DNA of 64,000 bases from the NCBI GenBank assembly GCA_003993805.1, contig RSEF01000001.1, positions 78,733,839 through 78,797,838 on the forward strand, read 5' to 3'. This document shows positions 23,701 to 35,885 of this stretch, in pieces. The notes beneath the pieces were generated by a model. That model was not told the DNA's origin. It did not search any database and was given only the letters and a program-made list of their open reading frames with translations. Origin of the DNA: Himantopus leucocephalus (Eukaryota > Chordata > Aves > Charadriiformes > Recurvirostridae). Numbering within the stretch: position 1 is the first letter of the stretch; each line of letters opens with the position of its first letter. The position numbers and the translations under genes are program-made.

Positions 23701-26700
23701 TAATCCAGTAGGAAGAAAGGTGATGAAAACAGGAAGGACCAAAAAAGTCGAGGTCAGAAAGACAGTAAATAAGTGATTCTGCAGAAAGACAACTTTTAAT
23801 CTGATTCATTGTTGTTTTGGTTACTTAAAGTCTCAGTTTTACACAATGTCTTGTGCATTGTATCCTGTCTTGTAAACACAAGTAGAACAGGCAGCTCTGT
23901 TGCATTTAAAAGCTTTCAAATTCAAAATGGCTGTGAAGAGTCAAGGTCTCTTGACCACAAATTTGCTTTCAAAATTTTGTTTAAGTAGAACAGCCAACAG
24001 TTATAAACATAAATAACATTCGATATTTATTGACTTTTGCCAGCAAGGAAAGTATTATCTCAATAACATTTTGGAAGGCCTTTTATGAAAAGTTAATGCA
24101 TTATATATATTTAGGTCTTTTAGCCATTAAATGTGCCATTTGACAACATAAATGCTTTGCTTCTGAGTCCCACAAAAAGGTCTTTTCAAAAAGACAATAA
24201 AATTGCAGATGAAATATTTTTATTAGAGATTTGGGTATTGTAAAATTAACTGCTACAACTACATTGGCAACTTAAGGGGTTTGGAAAGCACACTAAAACA
24301 CTCTTAACCTGCACTAATTGCATGTCCTGTTTTTTCTACTATTCTACCCTATCTTATAAGGATATAAATTAAAATACCTACCAATTATCTGTGGTGGCAT
24401 AGCACAATATTCTTTTGAGCAGAGTATAAAAGAGAGAAGACTAAAATAATAGTGTGTAACACTTGGTATCTAAGAAGTGCTGTGTAAATAGTAATTCTTA
24501 TGAACAATAGCTTCCTGACACAATATACATCTCAACTTCTTTTCTATATATATGAGCAGCAGACAAAGCTCAAAGCCAGTCATTTAAAACTTCAGGCTTT
24601 GAGGAAGGGTGATGCGATATCTGATGCAAGAGTTCAGCAGACAGAGATATGTCCCTCTGACTGTATTAGGAACATTCCTTGTGAAATACCTGAATTAGTG
24701 TTGAGGTATATCTCCGCTATTGTACCACCTGCAACGCTTGCTGTTCACGTTTTAGGGTTGGCAAAATTGAAACACTGAAACTGTAATCTTAAACTACCCA
24801 GTAAATCCAGCAGATTAAGCCAAGGACCCAAGAGAGGTGTGTCTTGTGACTAAATCTTGATTTTTTTTTCCCCAGGAACACGCTATGTCCTTAACGACTA
24901 CTGTTTTGATCTTATCAAGTCTTTAAATACCTGCTGTGAGGGGCTAAAGGAGGTGATCACTGTTGTTTTGTTAAGGGGAAAAAAAAACCAAAAGACAAAC
25001 CTCAAAAGAATATTCATACAGAAATGTTCTTCTTGATATTTGTAGTTTGGTGTTTGGCTTTCTCAGCAAATTATCCAGAAAAAAATTGTATGGTTCCATA
25101 TAATATGTATATAGTCTGCCTATATAAAGCTATACACAAATCTAGGCATCTAGGTAAGTAATCGATCTTATACAAAATACACCTTCCTTTCTCTCCAGTG
25201 CATGGGAGTCTGTATCCACTTTTCCTGAGGTCAGCTTCAGTGTATTAGTGTATTACTTAAACACTGAATTCTGAGTGCTCAAGAGTGCTCCCACAGACAG
25301 CATGACATATCCCTAAGTTTGTTGAAGTTAACATTGAAACTGGACTTCTGTAGCACTGAATCAGATTTACAGAAAATGAGTCCCTTGCTTTTAACAGGCA
25401 CGTGATTACGATAAATGCGTATCATACAGGTGAAGTAACTGAGCAACCGTAACTGGTAGATTGTGAGAATCCCATTTTCGATTCACGACATTTGTAACCT
25501 AATTGAATTATTTTTATGTTTTGCTAGATGAATATGATAGAAAGATTAAGCATGAAACTGAAAATAAGCAGGTAGAGTCATCCAATATTGTGTTTGTCTA
25601 TGGCAAGAAACACAAAGTACACAGAACAGACCAGGTTCAGCAGAAAGAGCAAGAACTTAAATGATATGATGTTGGGACTTTATTCTTTCAGTTGTGTAAC
25701 AGGTTACAATGTAACAGTGATAGGGTATCCTCCAGCTGTCCTGGAAAATAGGAATAGAGGAGCTTATTATATGGTGAGTGTGCAATAGTGAATGTGTCAT
25801 TCATACTGCCAGTTGTTTCCTCTGTTCACAGAACACCATGGCATACTTCTGGACAGACTAACAATACAAAATTACTTGCTCTCTGTTTTGAGCTACTAGG
25901 AAAGTGACGGCTACTGTGAATTCTTCATACAGACTTTATGCTCTAACAAAGCATGCATTATCTTTGCTTATAATAAATGAACACTGATAGCCACAATGAA
26001 CACGACTAATAACTTAGATGTATATTTCAAAATAGTACCCAAGTGCCTATTCACTGCCTGATTGGGGGAAGCAAGAGGATTCCCAACTCATATCTAGTGT
26101 ACTGCTTAAAAAATTAGGCTTTGATGTTTCATATGCAGTTCATTTGAAGAAGAAGCAAGAAGAATGCTTACTTGGCAGAGATACAGCATATCCTAACTAA
26201 ATTACCTCCATTATTATTGGCTTTATTAATAAAATGACATTTTTGCAATTACCTCAGTATTTGCCAGGGAATATTATGCAATTGCTACAATTTGCCACTG
26301 TGAACTAACTGTATGCTGGTTAAATATGTTCAGCAGATAGGAAATGGAGGTGTCTGATAGAAAATGCTAGTTTTTTCTAGTAATCTCAGAGGTCAAAGTA
26401 AAGGAAAAAAAGAAAAATAATCATTACACAGATCAGAAAGGGTATTAAGTTAAGGACAGGGAAGAAAGAGAGAAATTATAGCACTACTTTTGCTGGAAAT
26501 GAGTATGGCCTAGTACAAAACCCACGGGAAATTAATAAACAAATGTTCCTGAGACAGAAAGTCCCATCTTGCCCCTGACAAGTCCATTTTGTCTTTATAA
26601 ATAACATCCAAAGGATGTGGGTCATACACAGCAGTCTAGTTAAGCAGTCTCTAGTTCCAGGCATCTAAAATTTGGTCACATCAAAGTGTGAGTTAAGATT

Positions 26701-29700
26701 CATTGTCAGGATTTCAGTAACTCCACTGGAGCAAGAGTACTGAGGAACAATCAGACAGTAGTTCTCCCCCATCAAATTTACTTGGGAGCGAAGAACAGAC
26801 CTGGGCCTTTCTTGGGTTGTTGGCCATTGTTGAAATATGCCTATTCAATAGAAATTCCAAAATTAAGTCTCCAACTGGAAAGAAGGACTAACGGTGAAGG
26901 GAAGAGTACACACTGTCATACACCGTGCAGAAAGGAGGACACAGCCTGGGTTTAAAAATGATCTTGAGCTGTTGCTTTGAGTCACAAGGAGGAAAAAATA
27001 CCAAATTAATGAAATTTATTTCACTTGTGATGCCTTTTTCTCTGCTGTGTTCTTTCAGGTAGCTCAACAAGTAATTTTAGCATAGTCTTTATGTGAGCTG
27101 TGGAACGGTATTCAAAAAATAGCTTCTTCAGCAGAGTTCAAAGGAGCAAATAGGTACAACATTTTTCTCCATCAGACTTTGTTTTCTTCCAGAGATTGCT
27201 TTTAGAGAGATAAACAAATTTGTCATATTCTAAAACACTCCTGTCAAACTTTTTTTCCCCAAAAAATACTTAATTAGATTTTTAGATAACAAAGCTTGGT
27301 AAATTCTCTCAGTACTGTCAGCATTCATTTACAGGAATGTTAGCTATGTCACATCATCTGTGGTCTTTATTTTGGAACAGCACTAATGCTGGAAATCAAG
27401 CTGGCTAGCAAGCAGCTCAAGAACACAAACACTGTCTTTTGGAAGAGACAACAAACTTCCATCTGCCTTCAGATATCAGTGAGCTCTCCCTAAAGGCAGA
27501 ACGGCGAGTGAAGTGTTCCTAGATGGCCACTGCATAAGCAATGGTAGAAGAAACCAACCTCCCCAGGTTGTCAGACAAATGACCTACAGATTCCCATTTA
27601 AAGGACTGAGCTGTACTAGTGGCAGCCAATATAATTCACAGGCAAGGAGATAGGTAAAAAGAGCGTCTGTCAGTATTTTTGGGAAACTATGTGGCTTGAA
27701 CAACGGAGCACAGATTTTATAGTTCTTACAACGATAAGAGCTTGTCACAACATTTTTTGTAGCAGAGTATCTTTTCGTTACTCCACACTCCGGCATGCAA
27801 TGTTTTCTGTGGAGTGGGCTATACTAAAATTGTCAGTGTTAAGTGTAACTTATTCTGTGATTGTTCCTGACGCTGCGGTACCAATCTGTTCTCTACTGGT
27901 CTACCACCACAGCTTTCAATGGGCTCTTATAAGGTTCTCTTACAGCCATCAACAAGAGCCAGTTGATAGATCTAAAGGCTATGTAGAGAGCCAGTGAAAT
28001 ATCTCTTAGGCTGGGTATGTGCTACAGAACTGATGTTACGGTGATTTTGTTAAAGATTTCCAGTAAGATGATAAACTGTATCTCAGATTCCAGTTAACAG
28101 AAAAGAACGGTATTTTGCCAATTTTATGTCATGCGTGACGGTTATATCCAGGCCTTTTTGTTGCTCGTTAATTAATCATGCTTTGCCTGTCCAAAACTAG
28201 AAAAAAATAGAGTATTAACTGTAATACTTTCATATAGAAGAAACTGCATATAGAGTCCTGGTCTCTTAAGCTTTCTTTGTCTTTTACTGTTTACCTGAAG
28301 TGGTGATCAGTATTCTAAGTCAGTCCATCCATTAATTTTCTCACAGAAAATATGGATCAGGCCTTTCAATGAGCAGATGAAACAAGCTGATCGTTGCCAG
28401 CCTTGATAAATTTTGCTTAATTGGACCTGGCAAACGCACAACAAACACTGTGATGTGGACTTAATATAGCACCTACCCTTTTAAAATGTCTGTAGTGCAG
28501 TTGGCATAGCATACAAAAAGTTCTGCTCTCTACATTTAAAGTGCTGCAATAATTCTCAAGATTCACAAAGAAATTCAATGTTTTTTTTGCTGTGGGAAAA
28601 AAGAAAAAAACACCACAACCAAACCAAAACCCACAACTCAAATTAAGATTCTATTTACCCTTTTCAGTCTGTTAACAAATACAGAGACTCTGGGAACAAT
28701 CTGTTCTGGAGAGATGACCCTGCGTATAACCTCAATTAACCATTAGAAACCAGAAGAGCCTTTTGGGGCCTACAGTTATTTAAGAACTCTAACACTTAAA
28801 CGAAAGATGTAGATGATGTTATTTCTTTCATTATAAAGTTACAGTAGTGAGGTCCTATTCTACTGATCAGTACCAACCCAACAGGATACAGCCTCTGCCT
28901 TATGATTAACCATTTCAAAAAGACAAAATGACATGAGTGCTAGATTACGTGAGCCATATAAGCATTTGACCTGATGCCAAACCAGGAATTAACCTCCAAA
29001 TGTCTTCAGTCCTGGAGCACTGTATTCACCTCAAGACCACCCACTCTTTGCACCATAACAAAATAGAGACCACTGACAGCACCATAGGAAGGGGCTGCTG
29101 GGAGAGACCTTTTACATCAGGTCAATTCTGTACAGAAATAGTTATTTTGGGGTTTTTTTTTTCTATTGCTTTTGTATTTATAAAGCCTCTTGGATCATTG
29201 CAGTTAAAAGGGGCAAGCACTTCTGAACTGGTTGTTAATATTTCTTGGTAATATGCTTAGTATTTTCTTATTGTAGCATACATTCAAAGATAAATGGCAT
29301 TTCAATATATTAAAACTTAAAAGTTCTCTGATTGTCAGTTTACGAGATAGTTTAAACTGATGCAACTTCATTGACTTCTCTGAAATGTAGCCATTTTGCA
29401 CCAGCAGAACATTTGGTCCCACAACCACAGCACAGCTATTCCACAACAGGGTGAATCCAACATCTACCAGGACAGGGATCATTACCCTTGCTTTGTGTTG
29501 GTGATGTCACATATACCTTCTCTGAGTGATTCTGGGACTTCAAGCTCATAGCTTTAAAAATATTCTTGTCAGTGACTTACTATGTCTTTCCCACTGTCAC
29601 ATCCTTGCACTACTACATCCAAGTAATAGGTTATTTTCTTGTAGTCTTTCCCTAAATACTTGCTAACATCTGCAGGTAACAACCACTGAACACTAATCTA

Positions 29701-30150
29701 CTTTGACAGGAAGCACACCTATTAAGTAATTTGGTGGAAATGAGAAGAAAACCTCGTGGCCTGAGGAAGGCAAGTAGCCTCTCCCTGAAAGTGCTAGAAT
29801 CACTGGTGCCCACAATGGTACGAGCACTCCCTTCATACAAGTTTCAGGATAGGTGTGATGATTACAGGGGGCCAAACCCAGAGAAAATTTATTTAAATAC
29901 GTATTTTGAAATATTTTTTAAGTTCTTTCAAGAACTTCTGGTTGTAAAGTTGAAGAAAATATGGTCTTCTTCATTTGGTTTGAGAAATCCTGGACAACCT
30001 GGCTGGATTCTGTGCTTCAGGATGAAGGAATCATGTGAAGCAGATAGTTATAGCTCTAGTTTTAGGTGAATAATCCTTGGCAAAAGGACTTGAAAAAGCT
30101 GATCTGGTTTTTTAGGGGATTTTTAAGGAAGAGAGTAAGGATTCACTTGG
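17776..30150. other. Long intergenic stretch, no recognisable gene
   Basis: About 12 kb of AT-rich DNA. The only simple repeat noted is a short (AT)n near 19739-19750. Open frames stay near or below 100 codons and none shows a domain, signal or codon bias. No tRNA-like B-box with matching A-box, no snRNA and no clear transposon was recognised. Conserved noncoding elements cannot be judged without alignment. Confidence 0.6.
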
Positions 30151-30179
30151 GGATTTTTGTTGCTTTGTTGGGTTTGGGT

Positions 30180-30560
30180 GGGTTTTTTTGTGAGAGGGAG
30201 TCTGTGTTCTACTCATCCCTTATAAAAGAGCTGGGATCCTGCATGGGCTTGCTGTGATCTGACTCACCAGCTCTGGTCAGAGCTTTGGGTAGATATGGTC
30301 TCCAGAGAGCAGATTAATGAGAATGGCTAATGGGAAACCAGATTCACAACCAAAAGTGGTAGCAGACAGCACGTCCATCAAGATGATCAGCAACTTCACC
30401 GGCACTTCCACTTTCTAGTGCATGCTGACCACTGAGGGTGGACAGCAGCATTCCCACACCTGGATGCCTGCTAGTCCCTGCCCTTGGGACAATAAATCCT
30501 TCTGCTTATGAGTTGGTTTCATCCACATCTGGATACTAGTGAGCCTGTAAGGTACTGCTG
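30180..30560 (+). mobile_element. Possible solo LTR-like element
   Basis: A TATA-like box (CTTATAAAAG, about 30219-30228) is followed after about 260 bases of GC-richer sequence by GGGACAATAAATCCTTCTGCTT (AATAAA near 30490-30495). This TATA-to-poly(A) layout and the CCTTGGGACAATAAA context resemble the U3-R-U5 order of avian endogenous retrovirus LTRs. I could not fix TG...CA ends or a target-site duplication, and no internal retroviral genes flank it. It may equally be unique DNA. Confidence 0.22.
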
Positions 30561-33500
30561 AGGAAGGCTAATGGTTGGTTATGGTTGGTTATTTTACCCT
30601 CGGTCGTTGTATTCTGAGGAGTAATGGTCTCACACATTTTGGGTTGTTTGGTTTTCCAAGTTGTGAGTCTTAATGAGTTTCCCTTTCATGTCCGCTCCCT
30701 AATAATGTTCTGCTTCTGTAAATCGGTTTAAAGCACAGCTTGCAAATGGAGATTCACAAGCACTTCTTACCAAGAACCCAGATAATATAATTCGTATTCA
30801 TGAAGGGCTCAAATGTGGTTTTGCATTTTGTTTCATACTGTTTCCAGTAGTTTTTCAGTGAACCTCGTCATTCTTTTTGCCAGTCAGTGCCTGTCAGAAA
30901 GGTTACGGCAGTTTGCAAAAATCTGGCTACCACTTTACAGGATGTAGATAGCTGAATTAGTGAATGCGGGATTCACTGTACAATAATCACCTTTGTTTAG
31001 GGCTTTTGCAAAGTCTGGAAGCGCTGGCACTGTGCCTGGTTCAATGTAGCTATTAGAGTCTTTTCATTGACTTTAATTGGAGCTGGATTAGGGCCTAATC
31101 ATTAAAAAAATCTTCATCCTGCAGCGAGCAATGGTCACATTTGACCTCAAAATTTCAATAAGAGGCATTGGTAGGGGAAAACTAGAACATAAAAGATAGA
31201 AAAATAATCTTTTCCTGTCAAACAATAAATGATAGATAACTATATGTAGTGCAGTGACCATATGCCTCAAATTTGTCTTGAACTCCCCAAATTTTTTTCT
31301 ATGTAGTATCTGTCCAATTTTGATTTTTGGCAGCTGCCAGAGCACAGTGGAAGAGAAGACTGTTTGTCTGCCTTTAGCTGGTGTGGGATTTGCTGTTGGC
31401 AAGCACAGATGACAAACACTTTGGTTCTGTGACCAAATGCCTTTGCCATTGTTTTTATTAGACTGTGGGATGTTTTGCCTGATATGAGACAAGATATTTG
31501 TGACAACTTATCGCAGTGTAATAAATGAATAAAATGTCAGAGAATAACATATTTTATGTGCATGTATATGTATGTGTTTTTTTATGTATAAAAGTATGAT
31601 ATATTAGTTTCTGGGGTTTTTTAGAAAAGGTTTTACAGTTCACAGAGGCAATGCTGTATCATTGTTACAGATTTGCAGTGACTGTCCATCTGTGCTCTTT
31701 GCTCTTGCTCTTTGCCTTCAATTTCTTTATATTGTCTATGTACTACAGATGAGAAGTCCCATGCTTCATGTGAAAGTCCAAATGGAGCATGTGAAGTGTA
31801 ATGGAAGAGCAGCTGAACTGAGCCAGAAAGATCAGTGATGCAGGAAACTCTAAATGCTGTAATATTAACTATGCTGTTATAATGAATTTCTGTATCTTAA
31901 GTCTATTTTTATTTTTAGGGAAGTAATTTTTTTACAATACTATCAGGGAGGTGTATTTTGTTTTGGTTTTTGTAACGTATTATATGAGCTGTTACTTTTT
32001 GTTGCATTTGAAACGTCTGCTATTTGGGAGGCATGAGAAAAATAGTCTCTATTAGTTTTATTATATCTACCGATATGAGATAGGAGGTCAATGATATATG
32101 GTGAAAAGATCATGTTAACTTGTCAATGTCAGTAACCTGTAGTTACGTGTCTTATGAAATGAGCCAATGTTTTTGCTGTCTTAAAAACCTAAATAATATT
32201 CTGGTAACACTTTCATTAAAGGAACAAGGTTTTTTAGCAGCTTTTGATCATGTTTCTTCTCAAGCATTGAAGTTTTTTATTGCTGACATACAAATGCCAG
32301 TTGGCTTTTTTCTTCTGTCTCTCATCATAAGATCATTATTATTTGCTTGCAATAAAATGTTGCAGACAATTGGAGAAACTTCAACATGGGAACAATATTG
32401 CTCAGCCTGGCAACTTGTACGTAAAACAGTGTATTCAGTGTTCCGATAGCAAGAAAGTTGTTGCAAAGAAAATCTTCTTCTCCCTTTTCTTGTTTTGTGT
32501 TTTCCTTCTCTCCAAGGCAAATAATTTCAAGCTAATCTCTTTGATTCACATACTGATGGACAAATGTGTCAAAACTGCTGGAAGCGAATGCTGTAGGGCA
32601 TGTGTTTTAAGAGGCTCTTGATTCATTTATGTACTTATAATTTTTCTATTTTTATTCATGGCGAGCATACTTCACCACCCCTGTCATACCAGCTCAAGAG
32701 ACTGAATTGAACTTTTCCCTTTTAATGGTTTTATCTTCTGAAATATCTGTGAAGCTTATTAGTTTGTTCTTTTTTTTAAATCCCTACTGGATGCATAACT
32801 ATACAGTCAGTTTAATTCACTATGACTACAGCACATCTTTGCCATCCTCAAAATTGTCTACTCTCTGTTGTACCACATAGAACTCCTTTGCCATTTGAAT
32901 AACAGGAACAAAATTTTGATGTCTGTGCTCATCTACCTTCTTCAATTTCGTTGGCCTTTTTTTTACTGTTGTGTTTAGCAGCAGTTAAACAGATTCAAAA
33001 CATGCCCTTGCTGTTTTCATGCTCTTGCTTCATGTGTTTTTTTATTTTATGTGCAATGAAACTACCTGGATGATAAAGACTTTGCAGTTCAGACCACATT
33101 TTAGGTGTCTAAATAAAAAGTTAATGAACAAATTCCTTGTCCATATTTGGGGGGTGGGTAGGTAAAATAACCTAATTATCATATTTCTCTGAAGAATATA
33201 CTAAAATATATAGGATTTATTTTAAGATTTGACTTCAATTTGAGGTAACAAAAAAATCCTGTTGGCTTCAAAGAAAGTTGGTCAAGACTCTTGTAACGAA
33301 TACTAAGCATCTAAGACTAGGAAAAAGTGGGGGTGGTGAAGAGTCCTTTTGAGGAAACAAAATCATATATATCGTTGTGGAAATGGGGAGGAAAGATTGA
33401 AGGAGACTTCAGGCAGCAAATAATAGAAAGGAGGATTGTGGGACAAGCAAAGTCGAGAAAATCATAGCTATTTCTCATCTTAGAGCCTAAGTGTTTCTCT

Positions 33501-34660
33501 TAGCTAACAAAAAAGTCATGGAGAAGGAAGGGATTAAACAGTTGGGCAAATGTTGTACAGGGAAGTCTCAAGCCCTGCTCAGAGCTGGGCTTTTTTTCAG
33601 AGCTCTCAAAGCCAAGAGTAGAAAAATGAAGAAAGTGAGTGCCAGGAATCATCAGGCTGTGGCAGACAGGGCTGGAATGCATAGACCTATAGAAAATGGC
33701 TTTTCAGGGAATGGGGAACTTGTGGGCTACAGAAGGAGGGGAAAAAAGCAGTGCAGGCCCACAGAAAATATCCGAAAAAGAGTGGAACAGAAGATCAGTC
33801 CCAAGAAGAGCTATGAATGCAAGAGAACTAATTCACATAAGTGAAAATTCCAGAAGAGAACATTTTTTTAATTATTTTGAGCAGAGGAGAAGCAGGGTAC
33901 CTGCAGAACTGTTCTAGACCTTAAAGTACTTTGGTACATTTTCCACAGAAAGCCCTACAAATTCTGAACTGATGTTCATTCAAACTATGAAGTGTGTCAC
34001 AGCCCGCTGTTGCTTGCCTCTTGTCTTGGGCATACTTCAATGTTAACAGTTTCTGCTGTTTCTCTATCACCTCCTTTCTTGGTAACGTGTTTGCTGTGCA
34101 GATGCTAAGGATAGCAAACTGCTTCCCAGGATTAATGGGACTCGATAGCAATGTAATAAATGCCAGCAGGAAGTATCCCTCCTGTTTGCTGCACAGCTTT
34201 GACTTTCAGCTATGTACGTGGAAGACCATACATTCTGATGTAAGTGCAATTTCTTTATGGATCATTTAGTGCTATGTTCATAAAGGCATTGTTAGACATT
34301 TAACTTTCAAAATTGGGGATACACGGGAATTTAAGGTAATACATCTGCCATGTACCATAATATACATCACCTTTCCCACATGTATATAACTTCCCTCCAA
34401 ACATAAATTTTAGCCGCTTGAGCACCCATCAGGATGTGGGCTAAACTGGTTTCTCCAAGCCAATATGATGATCATCATATAATCAATTCCTCTTTTCCAT
34501 TCACCATTCACAACAAAATTCAGACAGAAATCTCTTGTTTTGTTGATGCAATTATTTCATGTGACAGCAGAGGCTTCTTGCTTTGTTTGTTAACCAAAGC
34601 AAAGTAAACAGATTTTTCATACAGAAATCTGCAGTATTAATCAAGTTTACTACAGAACTC
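30561..34660. other. Intergenic, no recognisable gene
   Basis: AT-rich sequence with a GGTTGGTTAT short tandem near 30572-30592. The purine-rich open frame at 33491-33844 (117 codons, many Lys/Arg) has no recognised domain and follows from the AG-rich composition. No RNA gene or transposon is seen. Confidence 0.6.
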
Positions 34661-34665
34661 TGTAA

Positions 34666-34717
34666 ATACGTGCTTATATCTTCTCTGAAAATATGTGCTT
34701 ATTTCTTCTCTGAAAAT
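34666..34717 (+). repeat. Two-copy tandem duplication, 25-bp period
   Basis: ATACGTGCTTATATCTTCTC... (34666-34692) is repeated with two changes as 34691-34717 (ATATGTGCTTATTTCTTCTC...), sharing two bases. A perfect hairpin follows directly at 34718-34740. It looks like a local slippage duplication. Confidence 0.8.
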
Positions 34718-34740
34718 GATGATAGGCTGAGCCTATCATC
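34718..34740. repeat. Perfect 11-bp inverted repeat with 1-base spacer
   Basis: GATGATAGGCT (34718-34728), one G, then AGCCTATCATC (34730-34740), an exact inverted repeat. It starts at the base after the 25-bp tandem duplication. A spacer of one base makes it more a palindrome than a stable RNA stem-loop. Confidence 0.8.
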
Positions 34741-35011
34741 TTGCTTCTAGTGCATATGCAAAAGTCATGCTGACTGCAAAGAATTGGTAACACTGCCTCT
34801 TAAAAACTTTCATAGTGCAGGGACATAGTAAAAATATATTCAACTATATTTTCCAAGGGGTATTTTGAAACCAGCCTCTAGTTGTGCATGCCTAGTGAGC
34901 TATGCAAATATCCCCAAATCTGTGTGTGCAAACAGGACAGGTGTCAGCAAACTGTGAAGCAAACCACCATATCAGTGTACACAAAATAACGTCTTGAATG
35001 ATGGAACCTGC

Positions 35012-35462
35012 TTTATTTTTTCTCCTGTAGCTCTGTATTACAGCCATTATGGTCATCTGAGCACTTTGCAACCATCCCAAAGTGAGCTTCAGGCTTCTTG
35101 AATTTTTCTTCACCACAAGGCCAGGAGCTGGGGCTGGAGATGCGATGCTGCTGCCATGAGAGGGAAAACAAGGTGAGGGGAAAGTACAAAACCGAGGTGA
35201 GGGGTACCCTGGGCATCGGGTGTCCTGCTGCTGCCCACTGGGGCCACCTCCAGCCCTGGCCAATGCTGTGACCCTCAGCATCCCCAAGCAGCAGCAGGAA
35301 GCAGGCTGGCGCGTGCCCTGATACAGCACTGAGCACAGAGTGGGGCTGTGACCTTCGGCGAGCCCCTCGCAGCCGGGTGCACAAGGTGCTGCCTGCCGCA
35401 CGCAGAGCCAGTGCCGCCATCTTCCTCCAGCTGACAAATGGCACCGTGTGATTATTTGACAT
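35012..35462 (-). other. GC-rich CpG-containing block with gene-like marks on the minus strand, product unknown
   Basis: This is the strongest GC peak outside the left edge, with several CpGs between about 35200 and 35480. The minus strand is open for 149 codons from 35462. An inner ATG at 35420 lies in the YY1-like motif AAGATGGCGGC (35413-35423) and begins MAALALRAAGSTLCTRLRG, rich in Ala/Leu/Arg and nearly free of acids like a mitochondrial presequence. The frame ends at a TAA (35013-35015) that overlaps an AATAAA. A GT at the AAGGTCAC step and an AG near CTCATGGCAG could bound a small intron. I do not recognise a protein family. It could be a decayed gene 5' end, a retrocopy or a promoter of a noncoding RNA, or chance. 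Confidence 0.25.
35413..35423 (-). promoter_or_regulatory. YY1-like motif overlapping an ATG
   Basis: The plus strand reads GCCGCCATCTT, that is AAGATGGCGGC on the minus strand, the core of the YY1 consensus. It includes the ATG at 35420-35418. YY1 sites that cover the start codon are common in ubiquitously expressed vertebrate genes, including mitochondrial ones. It is one of only two clear copies I noticed; the other is upstream of CAPZA3. Confidence 0.4.
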
Positions 35463-35851
35463 CCCTCGATGTCCAGTCGAGCAACAGCATCGCTAAGTCT
35501 TGCTGCTTAATAGGTAGCTTTTGGCAGGTCTTCACTCCAGATGTCAGTCACAGCAGTGAATTTTTCCAGTAACTGTATCCAGATGTTAGCTTTTTTAAAG
35601 CTTTCTTAGTCGTCGTTTTTAATGTTTCTGCTCAGTTCCACTGTTGGCTCTGCTGACAACCACAGTGCTGCCGGCAGCCTAGCACAAGGACTGCAGTATT
35701 ACTGTGGTAGTACTTTGTCTTTCTGAATGTCCTCCTGCTTTCAGTCATGTAGGATGAATGTGTGCTCTGTCTTGCTGAGGTCAAATTCATAAATTCTTCA
35801 GGAGCAGAAGAGTGTAAGACCCTTTCAGGGCTATCAGAAGGTAGTCACTGA

Positions 35852-35885
35852 CGCACACCACACACCACCCCCACCCCCACCCCCG
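35852..35885 (+). repeat. CACA/CACCCC simple repeat
   Basis: A low-complexity run of CACACCAC followed by CCCCCACCCCCACCCCC units. It is a short microsatellite-like tract just right of the GC-rich block. Confidence 0.75.

Noticed and set aside
33491..33844. 117-codon basic protein-like frame
   Set aside because: Explained by local AG-rich sequence; no motif, no promoter or poly(A) context, no family resemblance.
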